A DNA stretch of 64,000 bases from Diogma glabrata. Lineage: Eukaryota > Arthropoda > Insecta > Diptera > Cylindrotomidae. A program made the translations under genes and the position numbers. Shown here piece by piece: positions 48,801-60,444 of the stretch. The notes beneath the pieces are model-generated. The model did no database searches, was not told the origin of the DNA, and saw nothing but the letters and a program-made list of their open reading frames with translations. The stretch's first letter is position 1, and every line of letters starts with the position of its first letter. The stretch lies in NCBI GenBank assembly GCA_963693315.1, contig OY856186.1, forward strand, positions 78,180,962 to 78,244,961. Reading direction: 5' to 3'.

Positions 48801-51800
48801 GACAAGACATTGTTGTTAGTCGTTAGTTTTGTTTTGCTGCACACATACCCCAAGGCTTTAAAAGTGTAGAGAAAATAGCATCATCCTGTCTTAAGCCGAA
48901 GTCAATTTTAGAAAACTTTGCTTTTTTGTGTTTTATTTGTGCACAGGTTTGGTAGGTACATAGTATATGGTCTGGTACACCGCAATAGGTTTGCTAGTTC
49001 AGGTAAAATTGATTTTATCTCTGCGAAAGTTCGTTCATCCATAATGTATTTGTAGAAAATTGTCAGATCAGCAACATTTCGTCTGTGCTACAAAGAATCA
49101 AGCTCATTAGTAAGAGATGATTTGCCGATCAGTTTAACAGCTCTGCGCTGAACAGAATCAAGGCACTTCAAATTACTATAAGTTCCACCCAATATGTGAG
49201 AAAAGTACTCCATGCACTATCAAAAAACTTACGACATCATCCCAAAAACCTCAATTTTTGAACAGCGTTCTTAGCTAGAATATGAGAATTCCATTTCAAA
49301 TTATTTTCAATTTCTACTCCTAGAAGTCTTACAGATTCTTTTGCTACAAGATCTTTTGAGTCAAACTTTAAGGGTGTGGATAATCTACAAAAATAACTGC
49401 TCGTATTGAATCTAACACTGTTAGCAACAGCCCAATCGATTAATGTGTTAAGATCAGTGTTTAAGGAATCTATCAATTTCGATCTACAGTTATTAAGCGC
49501 TAACGGTGAACATAATTTGGGGTTTTCATGAGACGCATAAGGCGTGCTATCATCAGCAAAACTATGAATAGGACTAATTGTTAAATCCAACAAATCGTTA
49601 ATATAAATAAGAAGAGAGTTTGTGACAAAGCAGAACCCTGAGGAACACCTGCATTAGTTGAAAAGACATCCGATGAGATACCATCCACATTAACGCGAAA
49701 TTTACGCTCAGACATAAAACTCTGTAGCCAAGAAATAAGTTGCTCGTCTAAGGCGTAGCATCTCAATTTGCATGTAAGATTATTGTGCCATACTTTGTCA
49801 AATGCTTTTGGAATATCAAGAGCAACACCGAAAGTTTCACCACTGTTTTCAAGCGACTTATTCGAGATATGCGTCATATGCGACAAAAGTAAGTAAATCT
49901 CCCGTCGCTCTTCCTTTACGGAACCCGTTTTGTCTTTGATTAAGTAGTTTCGAAAACTCCAAGACGCCCATTATATATTAAAATTAATATATTTCTCAAA
50001 ACTTTTAGAATCAACCAGGGTTACATTGATTTAAATCAACTGAAGAAATTTCTAAAATTTTTAAGAAAATCCAAAAATTTTTTTTAATAAAATGTATTGC
50101 GTTTCACAACAACATATAGAAACCTTTTAAGAGCAAGGTCCCATCGTAACATACGTGCTAAGGTGATGATGGACGCAATTTTACTATTGTTTTTTTCAAG
50201 TTTTTCTTAAAGAATTGAACTACTTAAACAATAAATGCTATTACATAATAAAATATGACATGCCAACATTTCATGATCGGATAAAAAAAAAAAGAGTAAA
50301 AATCTAATCCAGTCCAAAATTAATTTGTTTCAACAAATTTGCACGAACAAAACTAAAATTGAATTGTCAATAAGTCAGTAAGTAGCATTGGCATAGTCCA
50401 TGATCATGTGACGCACTGTCTTCCTTAATAATAAAAGAATAGATATATTCTTCTATATAGGTTCGTTTTTTCGAGCAAGCAATACCGTGCTATCTTGAAG
50501 GAATATTCTATAACTAACATTGAGAACACTACCATCGATCAAATACAGCTCATCCGCCAGCCTCCCTAAGATATCACCTTCGCTAGTGATATCTCACTTC
50601 TATTGACAGTGGTATGTGATATTTCACGCTAACTCTTATGACAATAGCAGGGACTGGAGTACGTGAGGTTGTCACGCCTGTAGATCAAAAATAAAAAAAT
50701 TTACAAATCAACAAAAAATGATCCCTCCTTGTGGGAATTAAAAAATTTGGGCAAATTAAAAATGAATTAAAAATTTCAATTTAATATAAAAATAATTTCA
50801 AATCTGCTAACATGGCTCTCGATATTGTTAACTGATCCAACATAACTTTTGAATAGTACAGAATACAACCATGTGATTAATAGAGCTAAAAACCGACCAG
50901 TTTAAGAACAGCCGTAGTAGCTTCTTTTTGCCGAAAGCATTGAATGGAAAAAGCTACTTTTTGGCATTGTCCCATATATCAGAGATCCGGGTATATTCAA
51001 GTCCTGGTTGTACAGCTACCCCAGGCACTATCAAATGTTCTTTGATTGTTCTTCAAACTTAAAAGTACTCAGACAAGGATTGTTGAAATGCGAGATGTGC
51101 TCACCATTCATGACAGATGACATCACTTAGAACACTCTAAAGCAGTAACAAAATATCTTAGTTTAGCAAGACGTTTCACAAGATACGACTTTCATGTCGC
51201 TAGACCAACAATCAGTATTTCAATGTAAAAATCTAGTAACTAAAAACTGTTACTTTACTTTTATCTTTCCTTGCCTTTCAATAGAATACAACAAAATCTA
51301 ATGATTTATATAAAGGAGTTAGGACCACTTCTTCAAAAGAGTGGACATAGGACTACTGTTTCAAAAATTATACAAACCACTGCTTCAGGACCACTTCGCT
51401 TCAAAAAATTACTTTTTGGAAATCAAAAAAATCTGATTTAAATAAAAAAAAAACTGATTTAAATCAAATAAATCCGATTTTGTTTAAAAAAAAATCAGAT
51501 TTTTATGCAACCCTGGAAACAACCGATAAAATTGAAATGGCTCTGTGATTTGTTGGACCAGTTTTACTACCCTTTTTTGTAACTGGTTGTACTCTTTTAA
51601 TTTCCCATATTTCGAGTAAAACTAATTTCTTATACAGGGTGAACCATTTAACTTGGCACAACCCAATATCTTCCAAACAATTTTGAAAATTTTGAAATTT
51701 TTTTTTTTGGAAGGGCTTCATAATGTTATTATTTATTTTTTATTAAGATGAAGATTCCACATCTTCTAATGGACCACCACTTTTTTTTAAATTGAGACCT

Positions 51801-54800
51801 ATTTTTGTGCCAAGATAAATGGTTCACTCTGTATAACAAATGAAAGATTTTAGTGAGGATTGGTGCTAGCAAATGTTTTTAGAATAATTGGAGGAATACG
51901 ATCTGGCCCAGATGCTTTATTAGTATTAACTTGTAAAAGCATTTTCCGAATGATATTTTTCCGAATAGACTTTAGAAATCGGATTAAGTAAAAAATCAAG
52001 GGGTCACTTAGTGTAGAATTTTAAGAGAAATAATTTCCCAGAAGGTTAGCTTTTTCTTTTGAGTCAATGACCGGCATATCTCTATCAATTAAGGGAGGTA
52101 GATAAGACTTACAAAAATCCAAAAATCCACAGCTTCAACCACTTTATAGAAATTACGTGAACCAGTTGGATTTTCTGCAAATTTAGATGCTTTTTTCTTA
52201 TTAAAGAGCTTTTTTCTGCATCTATTAGTTTTCTTCATATATTTCTCTCATAAAGCATGTCGCTCGACCAGCTCTGAATTATGTTAAACTATTTCCACTA
52301 CTAACTACCTAAGTTAGAGAATGATGAAAACTAAGCAGTTTACTAACGCTTTTGCTAAATTTTTAAATAACTTATAATCTCGGAGTTGGGATCGGATTTA
52401 AAATCGGATTCAAAATTTAAAAACTCGGAGTCGGAGTCGCTTAATTTTGGCACCGACTCCGCAGCCCTGGTTTAAAGACTGTATAATTTTTTGGTTTTGG
52501 TTTGGTTCGGTTTTGGTTCAGATTCAGAATTTAGATTTACATTTTTATTCTTAATTAATTCTCGATATTCAAATAAAAAGAGCTTTATTCTACTAATAAG
52601 TTGAATTAAAAAAACTGTGGTGGGCACTCTTGTTTTATAACACGTAGGCAATGTATTCTAATTCTGTTCCGACCTTCGATAAACCTCGATCCTACAGACA
52701 CACTTGGTGTAGTTTCAAAATGTAGTAGTTTCAAAAAGAAATGAGAAGATTTTTTCAATTTATGTAGGTAATAGAACAAATTTTATACTATAAAATCGAA
52801 CCGTGAACCAAACAGAAAAACATTGGTTTATGGTTCGGTTCAACTACTATTTAAAAAACTGGTTTGGTTCATTCAAATCATTTTGAAAATGGTTTGGTTT
52901 GGTTTTGGTTTTGATTCGGCTATATTTCGTTGGTTTAGTGGTTTTGGTTTGGTTCAAACGAACCGGTTTCCGTCTCTGGGCACATCTTACGGCTTAGAAC
53001 CACTACATTAAAGTAATCAAACCGATTCTGATGAACGGTGAGATCAACCGGTGGACGATATTTTCTAGAGCAAAGAAATGTTTGTTTACATGTATGGGAT
53101 GATAAAACCATTCGAACTTTAAAATCCATTTTACACTGTATTCTAATTCTGTTCCGACCTTCGATAAACCTCGATCCTACAGACACACTTGGTGTAGTTT
53201 CAAAATGTAGTAGTTTCAAAAAGAAATGAGAAGATTTTTTCAATTTATGTAGGTAATAGAACAAATTTTATACTATAAAATCGAACCGTGAACCAAACAG
53301 AAAAACATTGGTTTATGGTTCGGTTCAACTACTATTTAAAAAACTGGTTTGGTTCATTCAAATCATTTTGAAAATGGTTTGGTTTGGTTTTGGTTTTGGT
53401 TCGGCTATATTTCGTTGGTTTAGTGGTTTTGGTTTGGTTCAAACGAACCGGTTTCCGTCTCTGGGCACATCTTACGGCTTAGAACCACTACATTAAAGTA
53501 ATCAAACCGATTCTGATGAACGGTGAGATCAACCGGTGGACGATATTTTCTAGAGCAAAGAAATGTTTGTTTACATGTATGGGATGAAAAAACCATTCGA
53601 ACTTTAAAATTCATTTTACACTGTATCCCCTTGATTTGTTCAATTTGCTGAATCTGTAGGCTGAACGGTAGTTTCAACATTATAACGATTAAAACTTAAT
53701 TGAATACAAATTTATTACGTCGTGCACAATCCTTAGAAAGGAGAACCGGTGGAAAAAGGACGATATGACAAGACACAATGTTAATAGTAATAATCCCAAT
53801 CAGACTAGACCTTAAGTACTATCTGGAAACTCTTGTATCTAGCAGAAAAACTTAGTAGCACAATTTTTGGCGATTAAAGATGCAATAAAATCTTCACGTA
53901 CCGCGCAAAAACCAAAAGTAGAAGAAAGAGAGCATAATTTTCGAAACAGTTAAAGGGTAGTCAGGCCGTTCTAGCATATTTTAATCAGAAATTTATCAGC
54001 TATCAAGCATTTTTAACACTAAGTGCGATCAGTGATAAACGTATAATAGATCTAGTTCGTAACTTAGGGAGTAAACCCACATTTATAAGACCAGGCTATT
54101 AAATTTCCAATTTTCCGTGATCAAACTGCGTTGATTATTAAAATAAAATCGCACCCCAACCCAGGCAGGATTTCAAAAATATGATAACCAAGTCTGAGCG
54201 ATATATCGAAGCATTGGTAGAAGTCATCGCTCGTTTGTCATCATCAACTTGCCTACTAGCAATAGGGCATTTAATACCGGAGCAAAATTGCAGTACCAGT
54301 ATTAAAATCAGATAGTACCGATCTAACGACATTAAAATAAAAAAACAGAAAAAAAAATTAAATTTGTTTTGGTATGAAATTAGTATTCGTCACAAATCTT
54401 CCTACGACATTTTGATAAAAAAAACAAAAGTGGGAGGCGTATAATCGGTATAAAAGGACTGCTAGCGAACCTAATGTTGAATGTAGATGTTATACTAAGT
54501 GCTCTACCAACTTTTGTTTATTATTAAAAATAACGTAGAAAAATTTCTACGTACTAATTTGATGTGTGAACTGTGAATTTCAAGAAAACAGTTTCACTGC
54601 TTCGCAAATTTATTTTTTAGTTTTTAATACCTTTTCAATAAAAACTTGCAAATAAACCTATATTTTTTTATATTTACACTTTAATCATTGAATAATTTAG
54701 CATCATTTTACTATTTCCTCGCCATTCTCTTGCAACTGTCCCGAACTCTCTTAGCATAGATACAATCAACTTGGTCGTAGAAGACTAACACTTGCACTAC

Positions 54801-57643
54801 CACAAGACGTCACTCCAATTTAGCTAATTAATTTTATTAAGTCTCAACTTGAATCACGGAACTCAATCAGTAACGGCATCGACGACGACTGACAAATAAA
54901 ACAACCAGGGTAAGCACCATAGACCTGCAGGTTGCAGTGCTACTTGAAGTGTTTAAGTTTATTAAGTTTAATAGAATTTTCACGTAAGTTTTAGACGGAA
55001 AGTGATATATTGAACAGTGACAGTCGTAAAGTAAATTAATGTAACGAATGGAAAATCGAATCAAGACGCCGATAGTGTAAACCCGACCATTTCTGATTTC
55101 CTTGAAACTTCGGTAATTTTATTACATCTGTTATTATATTTCTAACAAATTCAACAATTTTATTTCTTTACTTAATATATTACGAACAACTTAAATAATT
55201 GCTGACAGTCATTTTTGTTACATCATTTCATATATTTCTAATATATCCATCGTATGCTTAAGTTGGTGAAGATGATTTGTTAATTAGGTTTTCGAAGGAA
55301 TGCATAGTTAGATCCGGAACAATCATGGATGGGGTGAGTGAAACATTTAAGTAATTTCTTTTAAATGTAATAACTGCAGTTGTATTGGTGTTGGTGTGAT
55401 GATATCGGTTTTTGGTGTCGTCTGAGGTTTTGGTGTCGTCACTACTCTTTGTTTTGCTTATTTAATGCCGTTTACAGTCTCTTTTGCGTGTATATTTGAT
55501 TATTTGTACTGAACTGAGGGATATTGTTCGAACACACTTGGCTGAAGCTCGTCGGATTACGGTTCTGCCCGGCATGCTGTCTTCCGATTGTTTCATTACA
55601 AATCTAACAAATGAAGTGAAATTTGTTCATTACAAATTTCATTTCATTTGGAACGAGTTAACCGATTTTTATATTTTTTTTTTGTTCGAAAGGCACTTAT
55701 AGTAAGACTTTATAAAAATGTTACACTGAAAATTTTTTTTTTATTTTTAGAAGATTTTTTTACTTTTAATTATTGAAACAAGCCGATTTCAAAAAAAGTG
55801 CCTTTTTCTCTTTGATTTTTTATTTTAAGGTTTACTGTTTACCCAAAACATAATACAAAGTATGTATAGTAAAAATATGAAAGAAAAAAGGGTACTTTAT
55901 GAAATCGTTTAACTTAAAATTAAAAAAAGTCATACAAAAATAAAAATATTTTTTGTTAGTGTAACATTTTTAGAAAGTTTCACTAATACTTTTAATAAAT
56001 AATAATCAATATCAATATTCTTGATGATTTGAGCTCGGTGCTTTATATATTGACAGCCAATATGGAGTATGAACGGGTGCCAAAAGTGACTTTTAAGAAA
56101 ATCACGTATCCAATGCAATGTGGTTTCGGTTCAGAACATCAACATATAAGACAGGTTAACCCACAACAAATGGGTCAGGGATAGCACTAAGCAGCTCCAA
56201 TGCTATATTTAAATAACCAATCAGGTTATATCACACATAACTCCTAAAACAAAAGCTGTCAGTCAAAACTTCGATGCGTAAAATAAGGTATGGTTGTTTG
56301 GTTAAGTTATACTGCACCAAAAAGGATTGTATCTTCAAACCGTAAGAGAAGATAGGACGCTACTGCCATTGGGAGAAGATTTTAGTGCAAAATATAATGG
56401 ATGATGATATTTTTAAGATAGACCATGAAATCAAGGAAAATTGTTTTCGAAATTCGATCTGAAAGGGTGAATCAATAAACAAAATAGAACACGAATCAAG
56501 GTCAGATACATACTGGATTTGAAAGTGCAACCATGTTTTTGTTAGGTTAACGAAAAAATTCAACCTGAAAAGTGGCGCAGCTATAAACTCGGATAGTGGA
56601 GATTATTGAAATACCCAGGGTAGAATAACTTTAGAAAAATTGAAAGTAAGACGTTGTTTAAGAAGACTAAGAAACCAATATTAAAATTATGACCTCTACA
56701 TTGTAGCTTGGGTAGAAATTAATCAAACATTTATCGTTACATTTATCTCAGGAACATTTAGCCACATGGTGTCATTTTTATAAAACATAAAGAACTTTAA
56801 CAAAACGTACACATAAACAAACAAAATTACGAGAGTGTAACCTTTTAAATAACAAATAGAATATTTACACGGAAACGATAGAGAACATTCATGTTACATT
56901 TTTACTTTTGAACAATGCCAAAACCAACTTAATTCTTGAACAATGAAGTTACTTGTCATTTTTAATTTTAATCATTTCAAGAGTACAATGCATTTAACAA
57001 ATTACGACATACATATAAAATATTCTAAAATGCAATTTATTTATTCTTGTTACGGTTCTGATTTAAAATGCATTACATTTTTGTTGTATTATAATATTTT
57101 AACCTTTCTTCAATTTACGAAATCGTGTTATAATATAAATTTATTATTCATATCCGCAGATATGAATTTACAGTACAAATTTATTCTATTGTCATAACAA
57201 TCAACATTTTGTCTTGCCCTTCATTACGCAGAGACAACAAATAAATAAATAACCAGAGGTATTTACATTTCTTATAAATCAAAACGATTATTTAATAATA
57301 TAAGTTATTAGCGAATTCGTCATGATTTAAATTAAATAATAAATGCTAAACTTAATTATTCATCATAGTTATTTTTCGTTCTATTCAATTAGGTTAAGAG
57401 ATATTTTATGTGAAGTATTGTTACTTGTTGTATCGATCAAAAACAGTTCAATTTAAAATATACTTACGGGTACAGGATTATTTGTCTCGTTATTTAAAGG
57501 TGTTCGATCTTCAGATAAAACTGGTGTTGGAAGTGCCAGAGCCCCTGAAACTTCCCGTGTTGCACGTAAATAACGTACAACGCCAACTAGTGAAACAATT
57601 AATACACCAATGAGGGAAATTATAATTATTGTAAATAAAAAAT
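45855..57643 (-). CDS. Single-pass membrane protein, last four exons (family unknown)
   Basis: Exons on the minus strand: 57643-57468, 46721-46627, 46565-46358, 46298-45855 (stop included). All have GT/AG borders and the phases fit (incoming 1, then 0, 2, 0), giving 306 codons after a split one. The first exon encodes a transmembrane helix (TIIIISLIGVLIVSLVGVV) followed by Arg/Tyr/Arg, so the rest should be cytoplasmic. The tail holds a short Pro/Ser stretch, a conserved-looking middle (GEWGNDRNLQIRTSYQ, YIKAPPNKTAFDIPESSYN) and a Ser/Asn/Gln-rich end. Ectodomain exons lie beyond 57643 and were not found in the window. The layout suggests a receptor or adhesion protein, but I do not recognise the family. 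The 10.7-kb intron 57467-46722 holds the nested transposons. Confidence 0.72.
46750..48018 (+). pseudogene. Old LINE fragment, left part (interrupted by hAT-3)
   Basis: Highly decayed. Near 47968 the plus strand reads LYSCKKVLDANWDW, and the sequence continues after the hAT at 52979 with a -LRLRTTTLK and VIKPILMNGE-NRWT trace. This resembles the C-terminal part of LINE reverse transcriptases (the CKK..G..W...P.....Y...V.PIL.YG pattern). Only this junction gives convincing similarity; 46750-47900 is too decayed to align by eye. Confidence 0.45.
50016..51515. mobile_element. hAT-2, 1.5-kb element inside the LINE
   Basis: It starts CAGGGTTACAT and ends ATGCAACCCTG, with GATTTAAATCA-type subterminal repeats at both ends. 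The flanking octamers GAATCAAC (50008-50015) and GAAACAAC (51516-51523) differ by one base. No transposase frame. Its left half contains a copy of dispersed repeat R23. Confidence 0.85.
50090..50700 (+). repeat. Dispersed repeat R23, copy D (inside hAT-2)
   Basis: Ordered blocks shared with copies A, B and E: AAACCTTTTAAGAGCAAGGTCCCA, AAGGTGATGATGGACG, CCAACATTTCATGATCGGAT, then GATATCTCACTTCTATTGAC and CAATAGCAGGGACTGG. Whether R23 inserted into hAT-2 or forms part of it cannot be decided from one locus. Confidence 0.6.
51633..51833. mobile_element. 201-bp Tc1/mariner-like MITE inside the LINE
   Basis: TACAGGGTGAACCATTTAAC at 51633 is mirrored at the right end (GTTCACTCTGTA, to 51833); over 26 bp only two positions differ. 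TA stands outside both ends. Cutting it out with one TA rejoins the LINE frame. Confidence 0.85.
52652..53625. repeat. Tandem segmental duplication, period 485 bp
   Basis: TGTATTCTAATTCTGTTCCG starts at 52652 and at 53137; the two 485-bp copies are nearly identical to about 53620. Each copy contains the right end of hAT-3, its octamer GGCACATC and about 150 bp of the flanking LINE fragment. The duplication is therefore younger than the hAT-3 insertion, and high identity suggests it is recent. Confidence 0.95.
53626..55115. other. Intronic stretch, decayed
   Basis: Possible continuation of the old LINE fragment to about 53850. AATACCGGAGC/AGTACCAGTATT near 54270-54300 recalls the subterminal motifs of the hAT at 30186 but no ends are visible. 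No exon fits the membrane-protein gene. Confidence 0.4.
55120..55714 (+). repeat. Dispersed repeat R55, copy 1
   Basis: Shares ordered blocks with 59690-60440: TTGGTGAAGATGATTTGTTA, GGGGTGAGTGAA, TCTTTGTTTTGCTTATTTA, CAGTCTCTTTTGC, TTTGTACTGAACTGAGGGAT, ACACACTTGGCTGAAGCTC and CACTTATAGTA. About 75 percent similar by eye. It may be an LTR or a non-autonomous DNA element; no ends are certain. Confidence 0.75.
55715..55970. mobile_element. 256-bp TA-flanked foldback MITE
   Basis: AAAATGTTACACT (55715) is mirrored as AGTGTAACATTTT (to 55970), and weaker pairing runs inward over about 90 bp. TA lies outside both ends (55713-55714, 55971-55972), as in Tc1/mariner-type insertions. The interior is non-coding. 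It is placed in the 3' end of repeat R55 copy 1. Confidence 0.75.
55973..57467. other. Intronic stretch next to the transmembrane exon
   Basis: AT-rich, no recognisable transposon or exon. Plus-strand frames such as 56943-57197 lack any family feature. Confidence 0.5.
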
Positions 57644-58950
57644 CTGAAAATATATATAAAAAAACAAGTTTAATAGTTTTCAAGGTATTTCTTATATACA
57701 AATTCTAAGTACTATGGAAAATAATTTTTTTTTAATTTATCAAACGCTGAAAACTAAAAGATACATATGGAACTGTTAAGAACCATTTGGAAAAGTTTTT
57801 TTTTTTTCAAATATTTGTTGAGGTCTAAGAAAATATCAATGGAACAATCCAATCGAGCACATCAATCTATATAACAAAACATTCAGAAATTAAATTTCAT
57901 CATGACGCTTGATTCTATAGTGCTTTCTACATTTTATCAAGTGTTAAAGTCAAATATATCTTACATAAAATTTTATCATTGGATCCAAAATGGTGTAGTG
58001 ACAAAATGGCAATTTCAGGTGACACCCTCTTTCGTTGAAACTCCGTTTTAATTGACGCCGACAAGCAACAAATTCACAAATTGGTCACAACATTTGTGAA
58101 AAATGTCATTCGAAAACCGAAGTTTGGTGATAACGCTTCCTACGTACTGGAGGATACGATTTCACGACGACGTGATATATATCAATCTAAAGAACTGCTC
58201 CAGAAATTCTAGGCTTCTTTTTGGTGTGCGTCCTTATTTACTTATTATCAGGACTGTTCATTAAAATTTATTAACACCTAATTTTACACTGCAATCCTCC
58301 TCCTCCTTTATTTCTCTCTTACCGATTTTTGTTTAACCCGGGTAAATTTAATACGAAGCTACTTTCCGAAGCTATAAAAATTCATTTGTTTAAACAATTT
58401 TTTATGCATGAATCAACACGCGCAATACAACTTATAGTTTTTTGTTCATATATTTTTTTAACCTGTTTGATTGCTATCTCATTTTGTACACTGTCGATAC
58501 ATGAAATTTTTTTTGATCAAACGAAATGGAACCAATTGTGTATCAGAGTCGATCGGAATAAAATTAAAAAGAACAGTTCATCAATACACTAGAGATTGAA
58601 AGCTGTGCATGTTTTTTTGCTGTTAAAAAAAGAATTCATTACTAACGCTGTAACAGTCCAGTTTTTCTTGGATAACAATTTTTCCTTAACTTAAAAATTT
58701 AGAAATTTTTTTTTTGTTTAAGTTAATAGTAAAACAAATTATTTTTTTCCTCAATTACAATAATGATTGATTAGAAAGAATGTACAACGTACAAGCAATT
58801 CTGTACTTAATAGATAGTTAAATACTTAAAATTAAAACAAAAGAAATTAAGAAAATCGATTGTTTTTTCGTAAAACTTTTTTTCTACTCCTATCACAGTA
58901 AATTATAAATTACATCACACTATCCATGACATGTAAATTGATTATTTCAA
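57644..58950. other. Upstream intron of the membrane-protein gene with a coding-like trace
   Basis: About 58050-58210 on the plus strand reads DADKQQIHKLVTTFVKNVIR and a following basic segment. It is denser in G and C than the neighbours but matches no family known to me. No ectodomain exon was found on the minus strand. Confidence 0.35.
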
Positions 58951-58952
58951 AT

Positions 58953-59021
58953 AGCGTGCGGTAAGTAAAAAACAGCGTGCGGTAATGGATTTTTATATAT
59001 ACATATATATTACCGCACGCT
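58953..59021. repeat. Hairpin with GCGTGCGGTAA repeats
   Basis: AGCGTGCGGTAAT (58974-58986) has a perfect inverted partner (59009-59021), and the same AGCGTGCGGTAA also occurs directly at 58953. The loop is an AT-rich run of TATATA type. Confidence 0.85.
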
Positions 59022-59217
59022 TTTAATAAAAAGAAAAATTTTTATTTAGAGAAAAATTTGATTTTTAAAAATTAAATATTTCATTCAATTCATTTTGACA
59101 CAGAATAATGCAAAGCCTACCACAATTTGTAAACTATTTGCATTTAATTTATAATTAGTAGTTCATTTTTTTAAGGTGATTATATGCGTTTGGGCATTAA
59201 AACAAAGTCGTAGAAAA

Positions 59218-59352
59218 AGTATATAACAAATCTCGAGTTGTAAAGCATTTGCCATGCTCGTGAAGATACTGCACTCGACACTACGCGTCTCGTGCGCAAA
59301 ATTTTCCCTCGTATGTAAAATGCTATTTACAACTCTAGATATGTAATATACT
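59218..59352. repeat. Long hairpin with GC-richer loop
   Basis: The arms 59218-59250 and 59317-59352 pair with few mismatches (AGTATATAACAAATC and AGTTGTAAAGCATTT against their mirrored forms). The loop holds CTCGTG and CTCGTGCG motifs. The style, AT-rich stem ends with a GC-richer tip, resembles the terminal hairpins of the elements at 4763 and 26045. Confidence 0.75.
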
Positions 59353-59689
59353 ATTTATTATAATTCAAATTAGAAAAAAGGGTAATGTTTAGTGAATTGC
59401 TTTTGAGAAATGGCTTTGTGTTGTTTTTATAAAAGGAGTTGTCACATTGTGTAAAGTAAAACTCGTCGTCCTCATCATCGTTTGAAAGTACATATATCAG
59501 TTTATTAGTTAATACCAGGTTAACGTCATCAGTTAATATTACTACCAAATTCAACATTTGCGGCCAATAATTTTGTTATATCGTTGAATATATGTATTAC
59601 CAAATTAAACAACTACTATATGTATTATCAAATTCATTATGTCTAACAAATTCAACAACTGCCATGTGTATGCGACTGTATTTTACTAC

Positions 59690-60440
59690 ATCATTGAATG
59701 TGTTGTCAACAAATTCAACAATCGCCTGACATATTGGTGAACTTTTTTTTATGGAAAGAAGCTTACCCAATATTATACTATTAATTGTTTTAATATCTCA
59801 ACCGTATATGTTTGAATTGGTGAAGATGATCTGTTAATTAAGCTTTCGCAAGAATGAAGATGTGGATTCGGAGCAGTTATGGGGTGAGTGAATCATTTAT
59901 TCAAAAGCTTGAATAAAATAATTGTAGTAGTAGTGGTGTTGGAATGATGTTCTTGGTTTCTTTAGTCTTTGTGGTCGTCAGAGTCCATGCCTCTTTGTTT
60001 TGTTTATTTACTTCCGTTATCACAGTCTCTTTTGCACAGTTTATTTTTGTACTGAACCGGGGGATATCACCGTTAGAACACACATGGCTGAAGCTCTACA
60101 ACTGTGGCTACAACTCTGCCAGGTACGCAGTCCCCCAATTGCTTTTTGTTAGTGAGTCACTATCATGTTTATTGAACCTTTACCTCTAGGTTTGGGTTTG
60201 ATCTCTTACTTAAATCCCTTTTCTTTCTTATTCTTCTCAGATCGAGTCAGACAGATCTCCTTTTTTCGTTCTTCACTGTAATGATCGAGATTTGCCAGGT
60301 TAACCTTCGATTTTCCATCTTATTTTGTCTATAGTAATATACTATGTATACGCATCGTTCGAACATGTATATATACATTTTCAAAAATTTCTCAGCCCAC
60401 TTATAGTAGAATTCTTTTACCAGTGAATTTTTGACAGATA
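59690..60440 (+). repeat. Dispersed repeat R55, copy 2
   Basis: Second copy of the repeat at 55120-55714, same orientation, longer at the 3' side. AACAAATTCAACAA recurs several times just upstream (59650-59730). The apparent signal-peptide-like frame at 59944 lies inside the repeat and is not treated as a gene. Confidence 0.75.
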
Positions 60441-60444
60441 GGGC

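Larger units (their letters stand above)
48560..52270 (-). pseudogene. LINE (Jockey/CR1-type) RT relic inside hAT-1
   Basis: From 52270 downwards on the minus strand: a pre-RT segment with GSRNFYKVVE, then KASGPDRIPP (about 51910), RVQPVTKKGSKTGPTNHRAI (about 51560-51600), GFRKGRATGD (about 49905), VALDIPKAFDKVWH (about 49800), GVPQGSALSQTLF (about 49625), the catalytic box HSFADDST (about 49555) and the thumb with KSVRLLGVEIENNLKWNSH-like text. It ends with an EYFSHILGG segment and downstream blocks to about 48650. All RT motifs are in order, so it was a near-complete domain. Frameshifts at about 49610 and 49900 and stops inactivate it. It is split by hAT-2 and by the small TA-flanked element; removing each restores the frame across the join. 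Confidence 0.88.
48152..52469. mobile_element. hAT-1, inserted into hAT-3
   Basis: The first 12 bases CAGGGCTGCGGA are mirrored exactly at the right end (TCCGCAGCCCTG, to 52469), with similarity continuing through TCGG. The octamer GTTTAAAG flanks both ends perfectly (48144-48151, 52470-52477). Subterminal GAGTCGGAGTCG-type repeats point inward from both sides. Its own transposase is absent; the middle is occupied by a minus-strand LINE. Confidence 0.93.
48019..52978. mobile_element. hAT-3, outermost hAT of the nest
   Basis: The ends CATAGATGGAAACC and GGTTTCCGTCTCTG mirror each other with two mismatches. The octamer GGCACATC is present on both sides (48011-48018 and 52979-52986). Its own sequence is only 48019-48143 and 52478-52978, a non-autonomous element of about 630 bp rich in GGTTTGGTTTTGG-type subterminal repeats. 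The interior is the later hAT-1 insertion. The right end and flank are duplicated again at 53137-53625. Confidence 0.88.

Noticed and set aside
54250..54330. Second copy of the ACCGGTATT-type hAT
   Set aside because: Only short motif similarity and no terminal repeats or target duplication were visible.
59944..60189. Possible small secreted protein
   Set aside because: It lies wholly inside repeat R55, and the other copy at 55380-55620 does not keep the frame.
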